A stretch of DNA of 64,000 nucleotides from Rhodospirillaceae bacterium SYSU D60007 (lineage in GTDB: Bacteria > Pseudomonadota > Alphaproteobacteria > Reyranellales > Reyranellaceae), in assembly GCA_003574685.1 (NCBI GenBank), contig QOCQ01000021.1, positions 45,375-109,374 of the forward strand, in the 5' to 3' direction. Positions 8,367-17,475 of this stretch are shown here, in pieces. Within the stretch, counting starts at the first letter, position 1. Each line of letters begins with the position of its first letter. Under the pieces are notes generated by a model. That model ran no database searches and was not told the origin of the DNA. It saw only the letters and a list, made by a program, of their open reading frames with translations. Made by a program: the position numbers and the translations under genes.

Positions 8367-8918
8367 ATGAACACCGACGCCAGCGCCCATCCGGCCGCCG
8401 ATCCCGAAGGCAAGGATCTGCCCACCACGCCCGCTGCCCTGCTGGCGCGGCTCGATTCGCTGGGCATCGCGCACCAGACGGTGAGCCACGAAGCGGTGTT
8501 CACCGTCGAGCAATCCACGGCCGTGCGCGCCCGCCTGCCCGTGCTGCAGACCGGCACCCACATCAAGAACCTGTTCCTGCGCAACAAGCGCGAGGAGATG
8601 TGGCTGGTCACGGCCGAGGCTCACCGGGTGATCGACCTCAGGCAGCTTGGCGAGCGCATCGGCGCAGGCCGCGTGTCCTTCGGCAGCGCCGAGCGGCTGA
8701 TGCGCTATCTCGGCGTGCGGCCCGGCTCGGTGACGCCGCTGGCCCTGATCAACGATCCGGAGAACAGGGTACGGCTGGCGGTCGACCAGGCCGTGCTGGA
8801 GGCCGACATCGTTTGGGCGCATCCCCTGGTCAATACCATGGTGACCCGTCTGTCCGGCAGTGACCTGCAGCTTTTCTTCGCCGCTACCGGCCATTCACCC
8901 CAACCCATCGCGTTCTGA
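8367..8918 (+). CDS. Prolyl-tRNA synthetase-associated (YbaK/ProX-type) deacylase
   Basis: The 183-residue protein belongs to the trans-editing family that hydrolyses mischarged Ala- or Cys-tRNA(Pro). Recognisable parts are the N-terminal LLARLDSLGIAHQTVSHEAVFTVEQS, the conserved TGTHIKNLFLRNKREEMWLVTA (the Lys/Asn-containing active-site segment, residues about 62-83), GRVSFGSAERLMRYLGVRPGSVTPLALIND, and the C-terminal HPLVNTMVTRLS. This arrangement is that of ProXp-ala/PrdX proteins with about 170 residues. The exact misacylated substrate is inferred, not shown. Confidence 0.88.
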   Translation: MNTDASAHPAADPEGKDLPTTPAALLARLDSLGIAHQTVSHEAVFTVEQSTAVRARLPVLQTGTHIKNLFLRNKREEMWLVTAEAHRVIDLRQLGERIGAGRVSFGSAERLMRYLGVRPGSVTPLALINDPENRVRLAVDQAVLEADIVWAHPLVNTMVTRLSGSDLQLFFAATGHSPQPIAF

Positions 8919-8932
8919 TGGTCTTGACTTAA

Positions 8933-8947
8933 CGATATAGTATAACA
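8933..8947 (-). promoter_or_regulatory. Zur-like box before the zinc-binding protein gene
   Basis: Read on the minus strand the site is TGTTATACTATATCG. The left half-site is identical to the alphaproteobacterial Zur palindrome TGTTATA-N-TATAACA and the right half matches at TATA. It lies about 30-45 bases before the start of a znuA-like gene, the standard Zur target. A TTGACT hexamer at 8924-8929 may be the -35 element. Confidence 0.55.
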
Positions 8948-8975
8948 TACCGTCGCCTCATCTATGGGAGGCGAC

Positions 8976-9914
8976 ATGCGGCGGCGGGGATTCGTCTTTT
9001 CGGTGCTGGCCGCCTCGGCCTTTCCCCCGATCTCGCCCGCAGCAGGGCAGACCCGCCTGAAGGTGGTCGCCTCGTTTTCGATCCTGGGCGACATGGTGCG
9101 CGAGGTCGGCGGTGAGCGGATTGAGCTCACCGTGCTGGTGGGCCCCGATCAGGATGCCCACGCTTACCAGCCTACACCCGCAGACGCCCGGGCAGTTGCG
9201 GCAGCGCGCGTGTTAGTGGTGAACGGCCTGGGCTTCGAGGGCTGGATAGACCGGCTGGCGCGCTCGGCACCGTTCAGGGGGAGCCGGGTAGTGGCCAGCC
9301 AGGGCGTCGCCGATCCCCTGCGCATGGCGCAGGAGGCACACGAAGGGCAATCAACGCGTCGCGCACAGCGCCCCGCCCGCGCCGTACCCGATCCGCATTG
9401 CTGGCAGGACCTCGCGAACGGCCGGCTCTATGTGCGCAACATCGCGGCGGGATTGAGCGAGGCCGATCCAGCCAACGCCGCCTTCTATCGTGAACGCGCG
9501 GCAGCCTATGACCAGCGTCTGGCCGCGCTCGACATCTGGGTCCGGCAGCAGATTGCCATCGTGCCGGCCGACAAGCGCAAGGTCATCACCGGGCACGATG
9601 CCTTCGGCTATTTCGGTCGTGCTTACGGCGTTGCGTTCCATGCACCCACCGGCATCAGCACCGACGAGGAGCCCTCGGCGCGCGAGGTCGCCGCCCTGAT
9701 CCGTCTGATCCGCAGCGAGCGGATCAAGGCGATCTTTATCGAGAACATGAGCAATCCAAGGCTCGTGGAACAAATCGCGCGCGATGCAGGCGGTGTCGTG
9801 GGTCCCAGGCTGTACGTCGATGCGTTGTCACGGCCAGGCGGCCCGGCCGGGACCTACGAGGCGATGTTCCGCCACAACGTGCCGGCGCTGGTTGCAGGCA
9901 TGCTCAGGAACTGA
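8976..9914 (+). CDS. Metal ABC transporter substrate-binding protein (ZnuA/AztC-like)
   Basis: This 312-residue periplasmic protein has an N-terminal RRRGFVF followed by a hydrophobic stretch, a possible Tat-type signal. Candidate metal ligands are the His in DQDAHAYQPTP, the His in VPDPHCWQD, the His in ITGHDAFGYF and a late Asp in YVDALS. That set is the cluster 9 zinc-binding arrangement. The usual long His-rich loop of ZnuA is absent; only a short EAHEGQ segment remains. The start at 8976 has GGGAGG upstream. No ABC permease or ATPase gene is adjacent. The Zur-like box upstream suggests induction by zinc shortage. Confidence 0.87.
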   Translation: MRRRGFVFSVLAASAFPPISPAAGQTRLKVVASFSILGDMVREVGGERIELTVLVGPDQDAHAYQPTPADARAVAAARVLVVNGLGFEGWIDRLARSAPFRGSRVVASQGVADPLRMAQEAHEGQSTRRAQRPARAVPDPHCWQDLANGRLYVRNIAAGLSEADPANAAFYRERAAAYDQRLAALDIWVRQQIAIVPADKRKVITGHDAFGYFGRAYGVAFHAPTGISTDEEPSAREVAALIRLIRSERIKAIFIENMSNPRLVEQIARDAGGVVGPRLYVDALSRPGGPAGTYEAMFRHNVPALVAGMLRN

Positions 9915-9933
9915 CACAAGGCGGGAGAAGCGG

Positions 9934-10994
9934 ATGATCGGCGCGTGGGTGACGCGGCTGCTTGCAGCTGCCGCGATGGCGGCAATGTGTCCTCCGGCAC
10001 AGGCACAGCACCAGCATGGACATGGGCCGGTCCGGACATTCGACGGTCCTTTCAGGATGTTCTCAAGGGAGACCCGCTGCGCGAGCTGCGTCCCGGCCAG
10101 AACGAGGCCTTCCGCGGCTTCGGCATATTCACGGCGGAACTCTACCTGAATGCGGATTTCGACTGGGTGACGCTGTTTGCCGGCAAGATCATGCCGACCT
10201 TTGGTCTGCTCTGGGATCATCACCGCGCCTGGGGGTTGTTCTCGGTCGACTTTACCGAGGACTACGAAACGCTCGATTTCATTGGCGCCGGCTTCGCCCT
10301 GCGCGGTGATTTCCAGGATGCCGGCGCAGGCCGCCACGAACTCACGGTGCAGACCTTTGTCGCCGACACGACCTTTCTGCACCGATCCATCATCACCGCT
10401 CCGCGGGCGGGCGGCTCAACGGTCGAACGCGCCAGCCGGCTGGACAAGTCCGACGGCGGGCCGGGCAACACTGAGAACCTCAACAATTTTTCGGCCACCC
10501 TCGACAGCACCGGGTTCGACCTGCTGCCCGATCTCGGCGTTCACCTCGGCTATCGCTTCCTGCATCGCGGCAGGACCGAGTCCCGCCATGAACACGGCTT
10601 CTCCGTAGCCTTCGATTACACAGCGAAAGTTCAGGACGTGATCCTGCCCGGTACGACGACCATCCAGCCGGCCGTCGAATGGGTTCGCTCGCGCAATGCC
10701 GACGGCCAGCCCGGCAGGGCCACCTGGTGGGCAGCCAACATCATCGTCAGCAATGGTCCCTGGACCTGGCATTTGACGGGCACGCTGCGCAACCTCGAGG
10801 CGCCCGATGCCCCTGATGCGCGCGACCGTCTCCTGGCAACATCGCTGTTCTACCGCCTGCATCCGCGGTGGCAGCTTGGCGCCGGCTACAAGTATCAGCG
10901 GGTTCGCGATGAGGAGTCGGGCAGGAGTGCCCACGACCATGTGGTCGGCATCAAGCTCATGTGGAACCATGATTTCGCGTTCGGGTTGAACTGA
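9934..10994 (+). pseudogene. Putative outer-membrane beta-barrel protein, single-base frameshift
   Basis: The start at 9934 (GGAGAAG upstream) opens with a signal peptide, MIGAWVTRLLAAAAMAAMCP then PAQAQ, and a His-rich QHQHGHGP. This frame is coherent only to FDGPFRM at 10059. From 10059 the sequence continues in the -1 frame as VLKGDPLRELRPGQNEAFRGF and runs to 10994, with alternating aromatic strands typical of a small barrel and a terminal WNHDFAFGLN. One base appears to be missing at about 10059; with it the protein would be about 353 residues. It lies 19 bases after the zinc-binding protein gene, so a role in zinc uptake across the outer membrane is plausible but unproven. Confidence 0.7.
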
Positions 10995-11118
10995 CCCCAC
11001 GACCGCCCGGCTGCAAAATCCCGCGCGTCCCGGCCTTGCCATCCCGCGGGCCAGCCGCCACATTGGCCGGGACCTATTGCGGCACCGGGCGGCGCCCGAC
11101 TCAGGCTGTCGAGGACAG

Positions 11119-12036
11119 ATGGACCAGATCATTGGCGGCACCCCGGGCGGGGATGCCGAACTCGTCAAGGACTCCGACCAGCGGAGTTTCGCGAAGGACG
11201 TGCTGGAAGCCAGCCGCACGCGGCCGGTGATTGTCGATTTCTGGGCACCCTGGTGCGGCCCGTGCAAGACGCTGGGGCCCATCATCGAGAAGGCGGTGAA
11301 GAACGCCAAAGGCGCCGTGCAACTGGTCAAGGTCAATATCGACGAGAACCAGATGCTGGCCCAGCAGCTCCGGATCCAGTCGATCCCCGCGGTATATGCT
11401 TTTTTCCAAGGCCGGCCGGTCGACGGCTTTGTGGGCGCACTGCCCGAATCCCAGATCAAGCAGTTCATCGACCGGCTGGTGCAGGCCACCGGCGGCACGG
11501 CCCCGGGCGAACAGCTTGCCGAGCTGCTCGAGCATGCCAGGGCCGCACTGGAGGGCGGCGATGTCTCGCTTGCCGCGCGGATCTATGGCGAGATCCTGCA
11601 GCAGGAGCCCGAGAATCCCACCGCCGTGGCCGGCATGGCGCGCTGCTATATCGAGAGCGGCGATATGGTCCGGGCGAAGAACCTGCTTGTCAAACTGCCG
11701 CCGGCTGTTGCGAATCATGCCGAGATTGCTGCCGTGCGCTCGTCCATCGAGCTTGCCGAGCAGGCCGAGCAGGCCGGGCCGGTGGGCGAACTGGAGGCAA
11801 AGGTGGCTGCCAACCCGAAGGACCACCAGGCCCGTCTTGATCTGGCGACGGCGCTTTATGCTGCCGGCAAGCGCCAGGAAGCCGTCGATCACCTGCTTGA
11901 GTCGATCCGGCTTGACCGGAAGTGGAACGAAGAGGCTGCACGCAAGCAGCTTCTGAAATATTTCGAAGCGCTGGGTTTCAACGATCCCATTGCGGTGGCC
12001 GGTCGCAAGAGGCTGTCCTCGATCCTGTTCGCCTGA
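11119..12036 (+). CDS. ybbN: Thioredoxin-TPR co-chaperone, CnoX/YbbN type
   Basis: The 305-residue protein has an N-terminal thioredoxin domain (about 20-120) with a complete WCGPC active site and the cis-Pro in IQSIPAVYAF. A C-terminal helical TPR-like region (about 135-300) includes AARIYGEILQQEPENPTAVAGMARCY. This fusion defines the YbbN/CnoX family, which protects proteins from oxidation and hands them to chaperones. The CGPC motif suggests that redox activity is retained. The gene starts at 11119 and is followed 8 bases later by the LON-domain gene, an order often seen in alphaproteobacteria. Confidence 0.92.
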   Translation: MDQIIGGTPGGDAELVKDSDQRSFAKDVLEASRTRPVIVDFWAPWCGPCKTLGPIIEKAVKNAKGAVQLVKVNIDENQMLAQQLRIQSIPAVYAFFQGRPVDGFVGALPESQIKQFIDRLVQATGGTAPGEQLAELLEHARAALEGGDVSLAARIYGEILQQEPENPTAVAGMARCYIESGDMVRAKNLLVKLPPAVANHAEIAAVRSSIELAEQAEQAGPVGELEAKVAANPKDHQARLDLATALYAAGKRQEAVDHLLESIRLDRKWNEEAARKQLLKYFEALGFNDPIAVAGRKRLSSILFA

Positions 12037-12044
12037 GAAGGAGC

Positions 12045-12755
12045 ATGACCCGGCAGCGCGGCGGCAGGAATCGTTTCGATCCCGCTTTCGAGCAACTGCC
12101 GGAGGCGATACCGATCTTTCCGCTGACCGGTGCCTTGCTCCTGCCGGGCGGACGGTTGCCCCTCAATGTTTTCGAGCCGCGCTATCTTGCCATGGTCCTC
12201 GACACGCTGGCAGGCCATCGCCTCATCGGCATGGTGCAGCCGGTCAAACCGGGTGGCTTTGCAGGTGACGGCCTGCCCTCGGGCGAAGGCCTGCCGTCGG
12301 TGCAGCCCATAGGCTGCGTCGGGCGTATCGTGCAGTTCGCGGAGACGGAGGACGGTCGGCTCCTGATCACGCTGGCCGGCCTGATCCGCTTTGAAGTGGG
12401 CCAGGAGCTGGCGCTGCACCATAGCGGCTATCGGCGGGTGATGACCCATTTCGAGCGCTTCCGCGGCGATCTCGATCATGCCGAGGAGGTGGTCGAGCTC
12501 GACCGCAACCGCATGATGGCAGCGCTGCAGGCCTATTTCCGCGGTCACAAGCTGTCGACCGACTGGAAGGCGGTGCAGGATGCGGGCGATCGCAATCTGA
12601 TCACGTCGCTGTCGATGGTGCTGCCCTTCGGGCCGGCAGAAAAGCAGGCGCTGCTGGAGGCCGCCGACAGCACGGCGCGGGCGCGCCTGCTGATTGCGTT
12701 GCTGGAAATGGACAGCCGCGGCGAAGAGGGTGGCGGCAGCACGTCGCGACACTAG
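12045..12755 (+). CDS. LON substrate-binding domain protein
   Basis: The 236-residue protein carries the PUA-like N-terminal domain of Lon without ATPase or protease parts. Diagnostic segments are IPIFPLTGALLLPGGRLPLN, then VFEPRYLAM, the VQPIGCVGRIV strand and the GLIRFEV strand. The final helical part contains LITSLSMVLPFGPAEKQALLEA. AAGGAGC lies just before the ATG at 12045. It is probably co-transcribed with ybbN. The function of these free-standing domains is unknown. Confidence 0.9.
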   Translation: MTRQRGGRNRFDPAFEQLPEAIPIFPLTGALLLPGGRLPLNVFEPRYLAMVLDTLAGHRLIGMVQPVKPGGFAGDGLPSGEGLPSVQPIGCVGRIVQFAETEDGRLLITLAGLIRFEVGQELALHHSGYRRVMTHFERFRGDLDHAEEVVELDRNRMMAALQAYFRGHKLSTDWKAVQDAGDRNLITSLSMVLPFGPAEKQALLEAADSTARARLLIALLEMDSRGEEGGGSTSRH

Positions 12756-12800
12756 AGCTGGTCATGCTAGTGTTGCCGCAAGCGTCCGGAGTGTTGCCCG

Positions 12801-13010
12801 ATGAGCCCTTCTGAAGGTCCCGCCCGGCGGGCCGGCATCGACCCAAGGCTGCTGGAAATCCTCGTGTGTCCGGTCACGCACGGACCGCTGGAGTTCGACC
12901 CCGAGCGCAACGAGCTGGTCAGCAAGAAAGCCGGGCTCGCCTATCCGATCCGCGACGGGATTCCGATCATGCTGCCGGGCGAGGCCCGCCGCCTGGACGA
13001 CGTGCCGTGA
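12801..13010 (+). CDS. Trm112 family protein
   Basis: The 69-residue protein shows [21 protein letters not shown] and [17 protein letters not shown], the hallmarks of the bacterial Trm112/YcaR family of small zinc-ribbon-like proteins. Only one Cys remains of the CxxC knuckle (CPVT), so metal binding is doubtful, as in many bacterial members. In eukaryotes and archaea Trm112 activates methyltransferases; the bacterial role is unclear. Its TGA overlaps the GTG start of the next gene. Confidence 0.87.
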   Translation: MSPSEGPARRAGIDPRLLEILVCPVTHGPLEFDPERNELVSKKAGLAYPIRDGIPIMLPGEARRLDDVP

Positions 13011-13435
13011 GCGCAAACGAAAATGCACCGCCTTTCCCACCCTCGGCGCCGGCCGGCGGCGGCTATGAGGCGCAAGGCGGTGCCCCTTGGCCGGTCGAGG
13101 TCCGGCTCTTCCGCGACAAGGCAGAGGTGGAGATCGAATTCGACAACGGCCGGACGTTCACCTATCCGGCCGAATTCCTGCGGGTGGAAAGTCCCTCGGC
13201 CGAGGTGCAGGGGCATGGGCCCGGCCAGAAGAAAATCGTGGCCGGCCGCCGCCATGTGCGCATCGAGGACATCGAGCCGGTGGGGAACTACGCAATCCGC
13301 ATCCGCTTCGACGACAGGCACGATACCGGCATCTATAGCTGGTCATACCTTTACGAGCTCGGGATGACCCGCAAGGAGAAGTGGGACGCCTATCTCGCAG
13401 CCCTGCTCTACAACGGCCTCAGCCGCGATCCGTAG
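13007..13435 (+). CDS. DUF971 (gamma-butyrobetaine hydroxylase-like N-terminal) protein
   Basis: The 142-residue protein has an N-terminal linker and then the DUF971 fold: [59 protein letters not shown] and [14 protein letters not shown]. Free-standing DUF971 proteins are linked in the literature to iron-sulphur assembly and to Mrp-type proteins. The GTG start at 13007 overlaps the stop of the Trm112-like gene (GTGA), so translational coupling is likely. Confidence 0.9.
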   Translation: MSANENAPPFPPSAPAGGGYEAQGGAPWPVEVRLFRDKAEVEIEFDNGRTFTYPAEFLRVESPSAEVQGHGPGQKKIVAGRRHVRIEDIEPVGNYAIRIRFDDRHDTGIYSWSYLYELGMTRKEKWDAYLAALLYNGLSRDP

Positions 13436-13443
13436 CGGGGGCC

Positions 13444-14646
13444 TCAGGGCGCCCGCCGCAGGCTGACAGCGAGCCAGATGCCGAGCAGCGGCAGGCCCGC
13501 CGCAGCCGCCAGGAACACCGGTGCCGCGCCGATGCGGTCGATCACCGGTGCGGCTACTGCGACGCCCAATGACTGACCCATGAACAGTGCCGTGGCGAAG
13601 GCAGCAACGCCCGCGCCCCTTGCGTGCGGCACCATTTGCGTGCCGCGCGTTTGCAGCGTGTTGTGCAGCATGAAGAAGCCCAGCCCGCCGATGCCGATGG
13701 CAATCACCGCCAGCCACAGGGCGGGTGCCAGCGCGAGCACCACGAAGGTTGCGCCCAGCACCAGCCCGCCGGTGCACGCAAGTCCCCGCTCACCCAGCAG
13801 GACAACGAGATGGCGAATGCTGGCGCTGAACAGCAGGCCGCCGCCGCCATAGGCCGTCATCGTCAGGCCGACACTCGTGTAATCGATGCCGAAGCGATGG
13901 CGCAATTCGTTGCCGACGTAGGCAAACGCGCCGAAGAATAGGAAGCCCTCGGCGGCGACGATCGCCAGCACGACGCGCACCCAGCGGTCGCGCAGCAGGC
14001 CGATCGTGCCGCGCCACGCTCCCAGCAGCCCGGTCGTTGCCGGCACCTCGCGGCCGCTGCGCATGCGTGTGAGGGGATCGGCCCGCAGGCGCAGCAGCAG
14101 CGCGAAGCCGGCCAGCAGATAGGTGCCGGCCAGTACACCGAACACCCACCGCCAGCCCAGTGCATCGCCAAGAATACCGCCGGCTGCCTGGCCGAAAATC
14201 ATGCCCATGGTGGCGCCCGAGATGAACCGCGCCAGAACCGTCTGCCGCCGCTCATAGGGGATCACGTCGCCGATCCACGCAAAGGCCAGCGGAATGATCG
14301 CACAGGACACCGTCGCAGTGAGGAAGCGCGCCGCCGTCAGTGCCAGCAGCGAGGGTGCAAGCGCGCACGCCAGCGATCCGGCCGAGGCCAGCAGCGTCGT
14401 GATGGCGATCAGCCGTACCTTGCCGAAGCGGTCACCGGCAGCGCCGTAAAATACTTGCATCACTCCGTAGGCCAGCGTGAAGGCGGTGATGATCGCCGAT
14501 GCCTCGCCGGCGGTGGTGCCGAAAGACGCTGCAACCTGTGGCAGCAGCGGATCGGACACGCGTACGCTGGCCGAACTGGAGAACGTCGCTGTCGCCAGGA
14601 TCGCAAGCGACAGGCTCGGGGTCGGCGGAACGGTATCGGACGACAT
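13444..14646 (-). CDS. MFS transporter
   Basis: The 400-residue protein is hydrophobic throughout with about 12 predicted membrane segments. It has the family loop 2-3 motif in the form GDRFGKVRLI and VSDPLLPQVAASFGTTAGEAS after helix 1, as in the drug/arabinose-efflux-like group. The long central loop after helix 6 contains RLRADPLTRMRSGR. It starts 6 bases after the TauE/SafE gene on the same strand, so they may form an operon. The substrate cannot be predicted. Confidence 0.85.
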   Translation of the reverse strand: MSSDTVPPTPSLSLAILATATFSSSASVRVSDPLLPQVAASFGTTAGEASAIITAFTLAYGVMQVFYGAAGDRFGKVRLIAITTLLASAGSLACALAPSLLALTAARFLTATVSCAIIPLAFAWIGDVIPYERRQTVLARFISGATMGMIFGQAAGGILGDALGWRWVFGVLAGTYLLAGFALLLRLRADPLTRMRSGREVPATTGLLGAWRGTIGLLRDRWVRVVLAIVAAEGFLFFGAFAYVGNELRHRFGIDYTSVGLTMTAYGGGGLLFSASIRHLVVLLGERGLACTGGLVLGATFVVLALAPALWLAVIAIGIGGLGFFMLHNTLQTRGTQMVPHARGAGVAAFATALFMGQSLGVAVAAPVIDRIGAAPVFLAAAAGLPLLGIWLAVSLRRAP

Positions 14647-14652
14647 CCAGGG

Positions 14653-15405
14653 TCAACCCGCCGGTGCGATCAGCAGCCACAGGCCGCGTCCCAGGTAGAC
14701 AGTGCTGATGGCCAGGATCAGCCAGCGGCTCCACTGACGGAAGCTGGCGTCGGTCATGCGGTGCAGGACGCCCGCAGCCAGGGTCGTTCCCGCCAGCGCC
14801 AGCACGACAGCGCCGGCATAGGTCCACCATGGCAGGAGATGGTCGTCGGCAATCGCGAAGCTGCCGAAATAGCCGATGCGGCAGGCATGGGCGATGACCT
14901 GGGTGATCGCCTTGGTGGCAACGATCTGCTTGCGATCCAGCGGGCTTCGCTGGAAGAACATGTCCAGCACGCTGCCGGCGGCGCCGGCCATGAGCTGCAA
15001 CGCCATGATCACGGCACCACAGGCAAAGGGCATGAAACGGCGCGTGATGTCCGGCCGCCAGCGTGCCGGCAGCAGGTCGCCCGCGATCGGGATGAGTCCC
15101 AGGCCGATATAGACCATCGCCTTGTCCGGCAGGAAGGCCACCACTTTCATCAGCGCGAATACCGCGAGCGCACCAGCGATATAGGGCAGGACCAGCGGCC
15201 ATGCGACGTGACGCCGCCAGAGCAGGGCACGCCAACCATTGGCGCCAAGCTGCGTGATGCCGAACAGGATCATGGCCGACGCCACGTCAAGCACGATCAG
15301 CAGCACACCCAGCAGGATCAGTCCGCCTGCCATGCCGAAGATGCCGGAGAGAAAAGAGGTGCAAACAACTGTGAGGGCGACGGCGGCGACGGTCAGGCCG
15401 GACAT
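14653..15405 (-). CDS. TauE/SafE family membrane transporter
   Basis: The 250-residue protein has about eight membrane segments and the two family repeats: GIFGMAGGLILLGVLL near the N-terminus and ITQVIAHACRIGYFG in the second half. Members export or import sulphur-containing anions such as sulfite or sulfoacetate, but specificity cannot be read from the sequence. The gene lies upstream of the MFS gene with a 6-base gap. Confidence 0.85.
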   Translation of the reverse strand: MSGLTVAAVALTVVCTSFLSGIFGMAGGLILLGVLLIVLDVASAMILFGITQLGANGWRALLWRRHVAWPLVLPYIAGALAVFALMKVVAFLPDKAMVYIGLGLIPIAGDLLPARWRPDITRRFMPFACGAVIMALQLMAGAAGSVLDMFFQRSPLDRKQIVATKAITQVIAHACRIGYFGSFAIADDHLLPWWTYAGAVVLALAGTTLAAGVLHRMTDASFRQWSRWLILAISTVYLGRGLWLLIAPAG

Positions 15406-15531
15406 GCACCCACCTTAGACGACGGCAATGCCTGGCGCACTATCATCGGCATGCAGCAAGGACGCTTGCCCGGCAGACCTGCGCGTGCATCATTCCGCAA
15501 CACAGCGATCACAAGACAAAGAGGAAGCGCC

Positions 15532-16347
15532 ATGGCCAACCCGCCGACCTACGAAGTGCATGCCTGCAAGTACGCCCACCTGCCGCGCAAGGGGCATGAG
15601 GTGCAGATCATGGCGGATCCCCACGACGCTGATTACCCGATGGACTATTTCGTGTGGGTGGCCATCCCCCTGGGCGAGGACGGCCGGCGCATGATCGGCG
15701 GCAAGCCCGTCGTGATTGATACCGGCTTCAGTGCCGAGGTGGGCGCGAAGCGGGGGCGCAAGATGCTGCGCGATCCGGGCCAGACCCTGCGCGACCTCGG
15801 CATTGACCCTGCGCAGGTCGAAGACGTGATCATCACGCATCTGCACTACGATCACGTCGGCGGCTGGGCACTGTTCCCGAAGGCGCGCTTTCATCTCCAG
15901 GACAAGGAGATGAATTTCGCGACCGGCCGCCACATGGCGCGCAAGACGTTCCGCCACGCCTACGAGGTTGAAGAGGTGGTGGCGATGGTGCGGGCGCTGT
16001 ATGGCGACCGCGTCGTATTCCACGATGGTGACGAGGAGATCGTGCCGGGCCTGTCGGTGCACCATATCGGCGGCCATACCGCGGGCATCCAGTCGGTGCG
16101 TGTCTGGACGCGCAACGGCTGGCTGGTCCTGGCGTCGGACGCCAGCCATTACTATTGGGGCATCAACAACGACAAGCTGTTCGCTATCGTCTTCAGTGTC
16201 GCCGACATGCTGTCAGGCTACGACAAGCTCAAGCGGCTGGCCGATGGCCGCATCGATATGGTCGTGCCCGGTCACGACGCCGAGGTGATGAACCGCTACC
16301 CGCCCTCCACCGCCGAACTCGCCGGCTGGTCCGTGCGGCTGGATTAG
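15532..16347 (+). CDS. MBL-fold hydrolase, N-acyl homoserine lactonase-like
   Basis: The 271-residue protein has the metallo-beta-lactamase motif THLHYDHVGG (HxHxDH), a third His in IGGHTAGIQS, the bridging Asp in LASDASHYYWG and the late His in MVVPGHDAEV. The order and length fit the AttM/AiiA lactonase group. GAGGAAG lies before the ATG at 15532. The DASHYYWGI segment is shared with lactonase-like proteins of unknown substrate, so quorum quenching is only a possibility. Confidence 0.85.
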   Translation: MANPPTYEVHACKYAHLPRKGHEVQIMADPHDADYPMDYFVWVAIPLGEDGRRMIGGKPVVIDTGFSAEVGAKRGRKMLRDPGQTLRDLGIDPAQVEDVIITHLHYDHVGGWALFPKARFHLQDKEMNFATGRHMARKTFRHAYEVEEVVAMVRALYGDRVVFHDGDEEIVPGLSVHHIGGHTAGIQSVRVWTRNGWLVLASDASHYYWGINNDKLFAIVFSVADMLSGYDKLKRLADGRIDMVVPGHDAEVMNRYPPSTAELAGWSVRLD

Positions 16348-17319
16348 TCAGCCGGCAACGCGGAAGCGGTTCGAGGCGCCGGCCAGCAGGGTGCCGGCCT
16401 CTTTCACCATGCGCGCGATCACCTCGCCGGCCGGCGGGATGTCGCTGACGAGATCCACGGCCTCGCCGGCAATCACGGCGGCCGTGTCGAAGTCGCCTGC
16501 CGCCCTGGCCTCGGCATAGCGCGCGGCCTCCGCCTGTTGGTGCTGCAGCAACTCGGCTTCCCGGCCGCGCCAGCGCTCGGAGAAGGCGTTTTTGAGTACG
16601 CGGCCGGTGTAGGGCGCCGGCCAGACGTTGCGCCGTGCAATGTCGAACAGGATGCCGCGCACCGTTTGATCGCCACTGGCGGCCACGATGCGTTGCTTGG
16701 CGGCATCGGGTCCGGCGGCTTCCTGCGTGGCGTAGAAGCGGGTACCCACCAGAACGCCATCGGCACCCAGCATCAGTGCCGCTGCCAGCCCGCGGCCGTC
16801 GGCGATGCCACCCGCTGCGGCCACGGGAATATCGGGCACCGCATCGACTACTGCCGGCACCAGCGCCAGGGTGCCGCGGGACATGCCATGCCCGCCCGCT
16901 TCAGCGCCCTGCGCCACGATTGCGTCCGCGCCATTGGCTGCCGCGTCGCGCGCCTGGGCCACGGTCTGCACCTGGCAGATCAGCCGCGCGCCTGCGTTCT
17001 TGATCCGACCGGCATGCGGCTGGAGCTCGCCGAAGGACAGCATCACTGCTGGCGGCCGGCGCTCAAGCACCAGATCGAGCAGCCGCGGCTGGCGTACGAG
17101 GCTCCAGGTGATGAAGCCGACCCCGACGCGCGCATCGCCGGCGGCATCCAGCTCGCGCAGCAGCCAGGTCTCATCGCCATAGCCACCGCCGATCAGGCCA
17201 AGACCGCCGGCGCCGCTGACCGCAGCAGCGAGGCGCGCGTCGGCCACGAGATCCATCGGCGCCAGCAGGATCGGGTGCTCAATGTCGAGCACTTGTGTCA
17301 GTCGCGTCGCAATCGACAT
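16348..17319 (-). CDS. Nitronate monooxygenase / NPD-type FMN protein
   Basis: The 323-residue TIM-barrel flavoprotein shows the 2-nitropropane dioxygenase pattern: HPILLAPMDLVAD, AVSGAGGLGLIGGGYG, VAQGAEAGGHGMSRG and PVAAAGGIADGRGLAAALMLGADGV then LVGTRF. Members oxidise alkyl nitronates with O2. The catalytic His is probably that in AGGHG. The start at 17319 has GGAG six bases upstream; a longer frame exists. It is divergent from the SMR transporter gene. Confidence 0.87.
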   Translation of the reverse strand: MSIATRLTQVLDIEHPILLAPMDLVADARLAAAVSGAGGLGLIGGGYGDETWLLRELDAAGDARVGVGFITWSLVRQPRLLDLVLERRPPAVMLSFGELQPHAGRIKNAGARLICQVQTVAQARDAAANGADAIVAQGAEAGGHGMSRGTLALVPAVVDAVPDIPVAAAGGIADGRGLAAALMLGADGVLVGTRFYATQEAAGPDAAKQRIVAASGDQTVRGILFDIARRNVWPAPYTGRVLKNAFSERWRGREAELLQHQQAEAARYAEARAAGDFDTAAVIAGEAVDLVSDIPPAGEVIARMVKEAGTLLAGASNRFRVAG

Positions 17320-17475
17320 TGTCAGCTCCGCCCGGAACGGTGCCACCATAGCCAGCCGTTGTGCTCGCGAAAAACGCTTTGAACTGATCGCGCCTGCCGC
17401 AGGCTCCGTGAATTCCGGATATACCACTCTCGCCGGTTTCGGGCGTGAGTTCGTTCCGGCAGCCGGAGATGCACC

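Noticed and set aside
14455..15531. Upstream extension of the lactonase-like gene (open frame from 14455)
   Set aside because: The extension overlaps the MFS and TauE/SafE genes on the other strand, lacks recognisable domains, and a good ribosome binding site sits before 15532.
17320..17475. Guanidine riboswitch before the SMR transporter
   Set aside because: The paired ACGR loops or ykkC core expected for guanidine riboswitches were not found in the gap.
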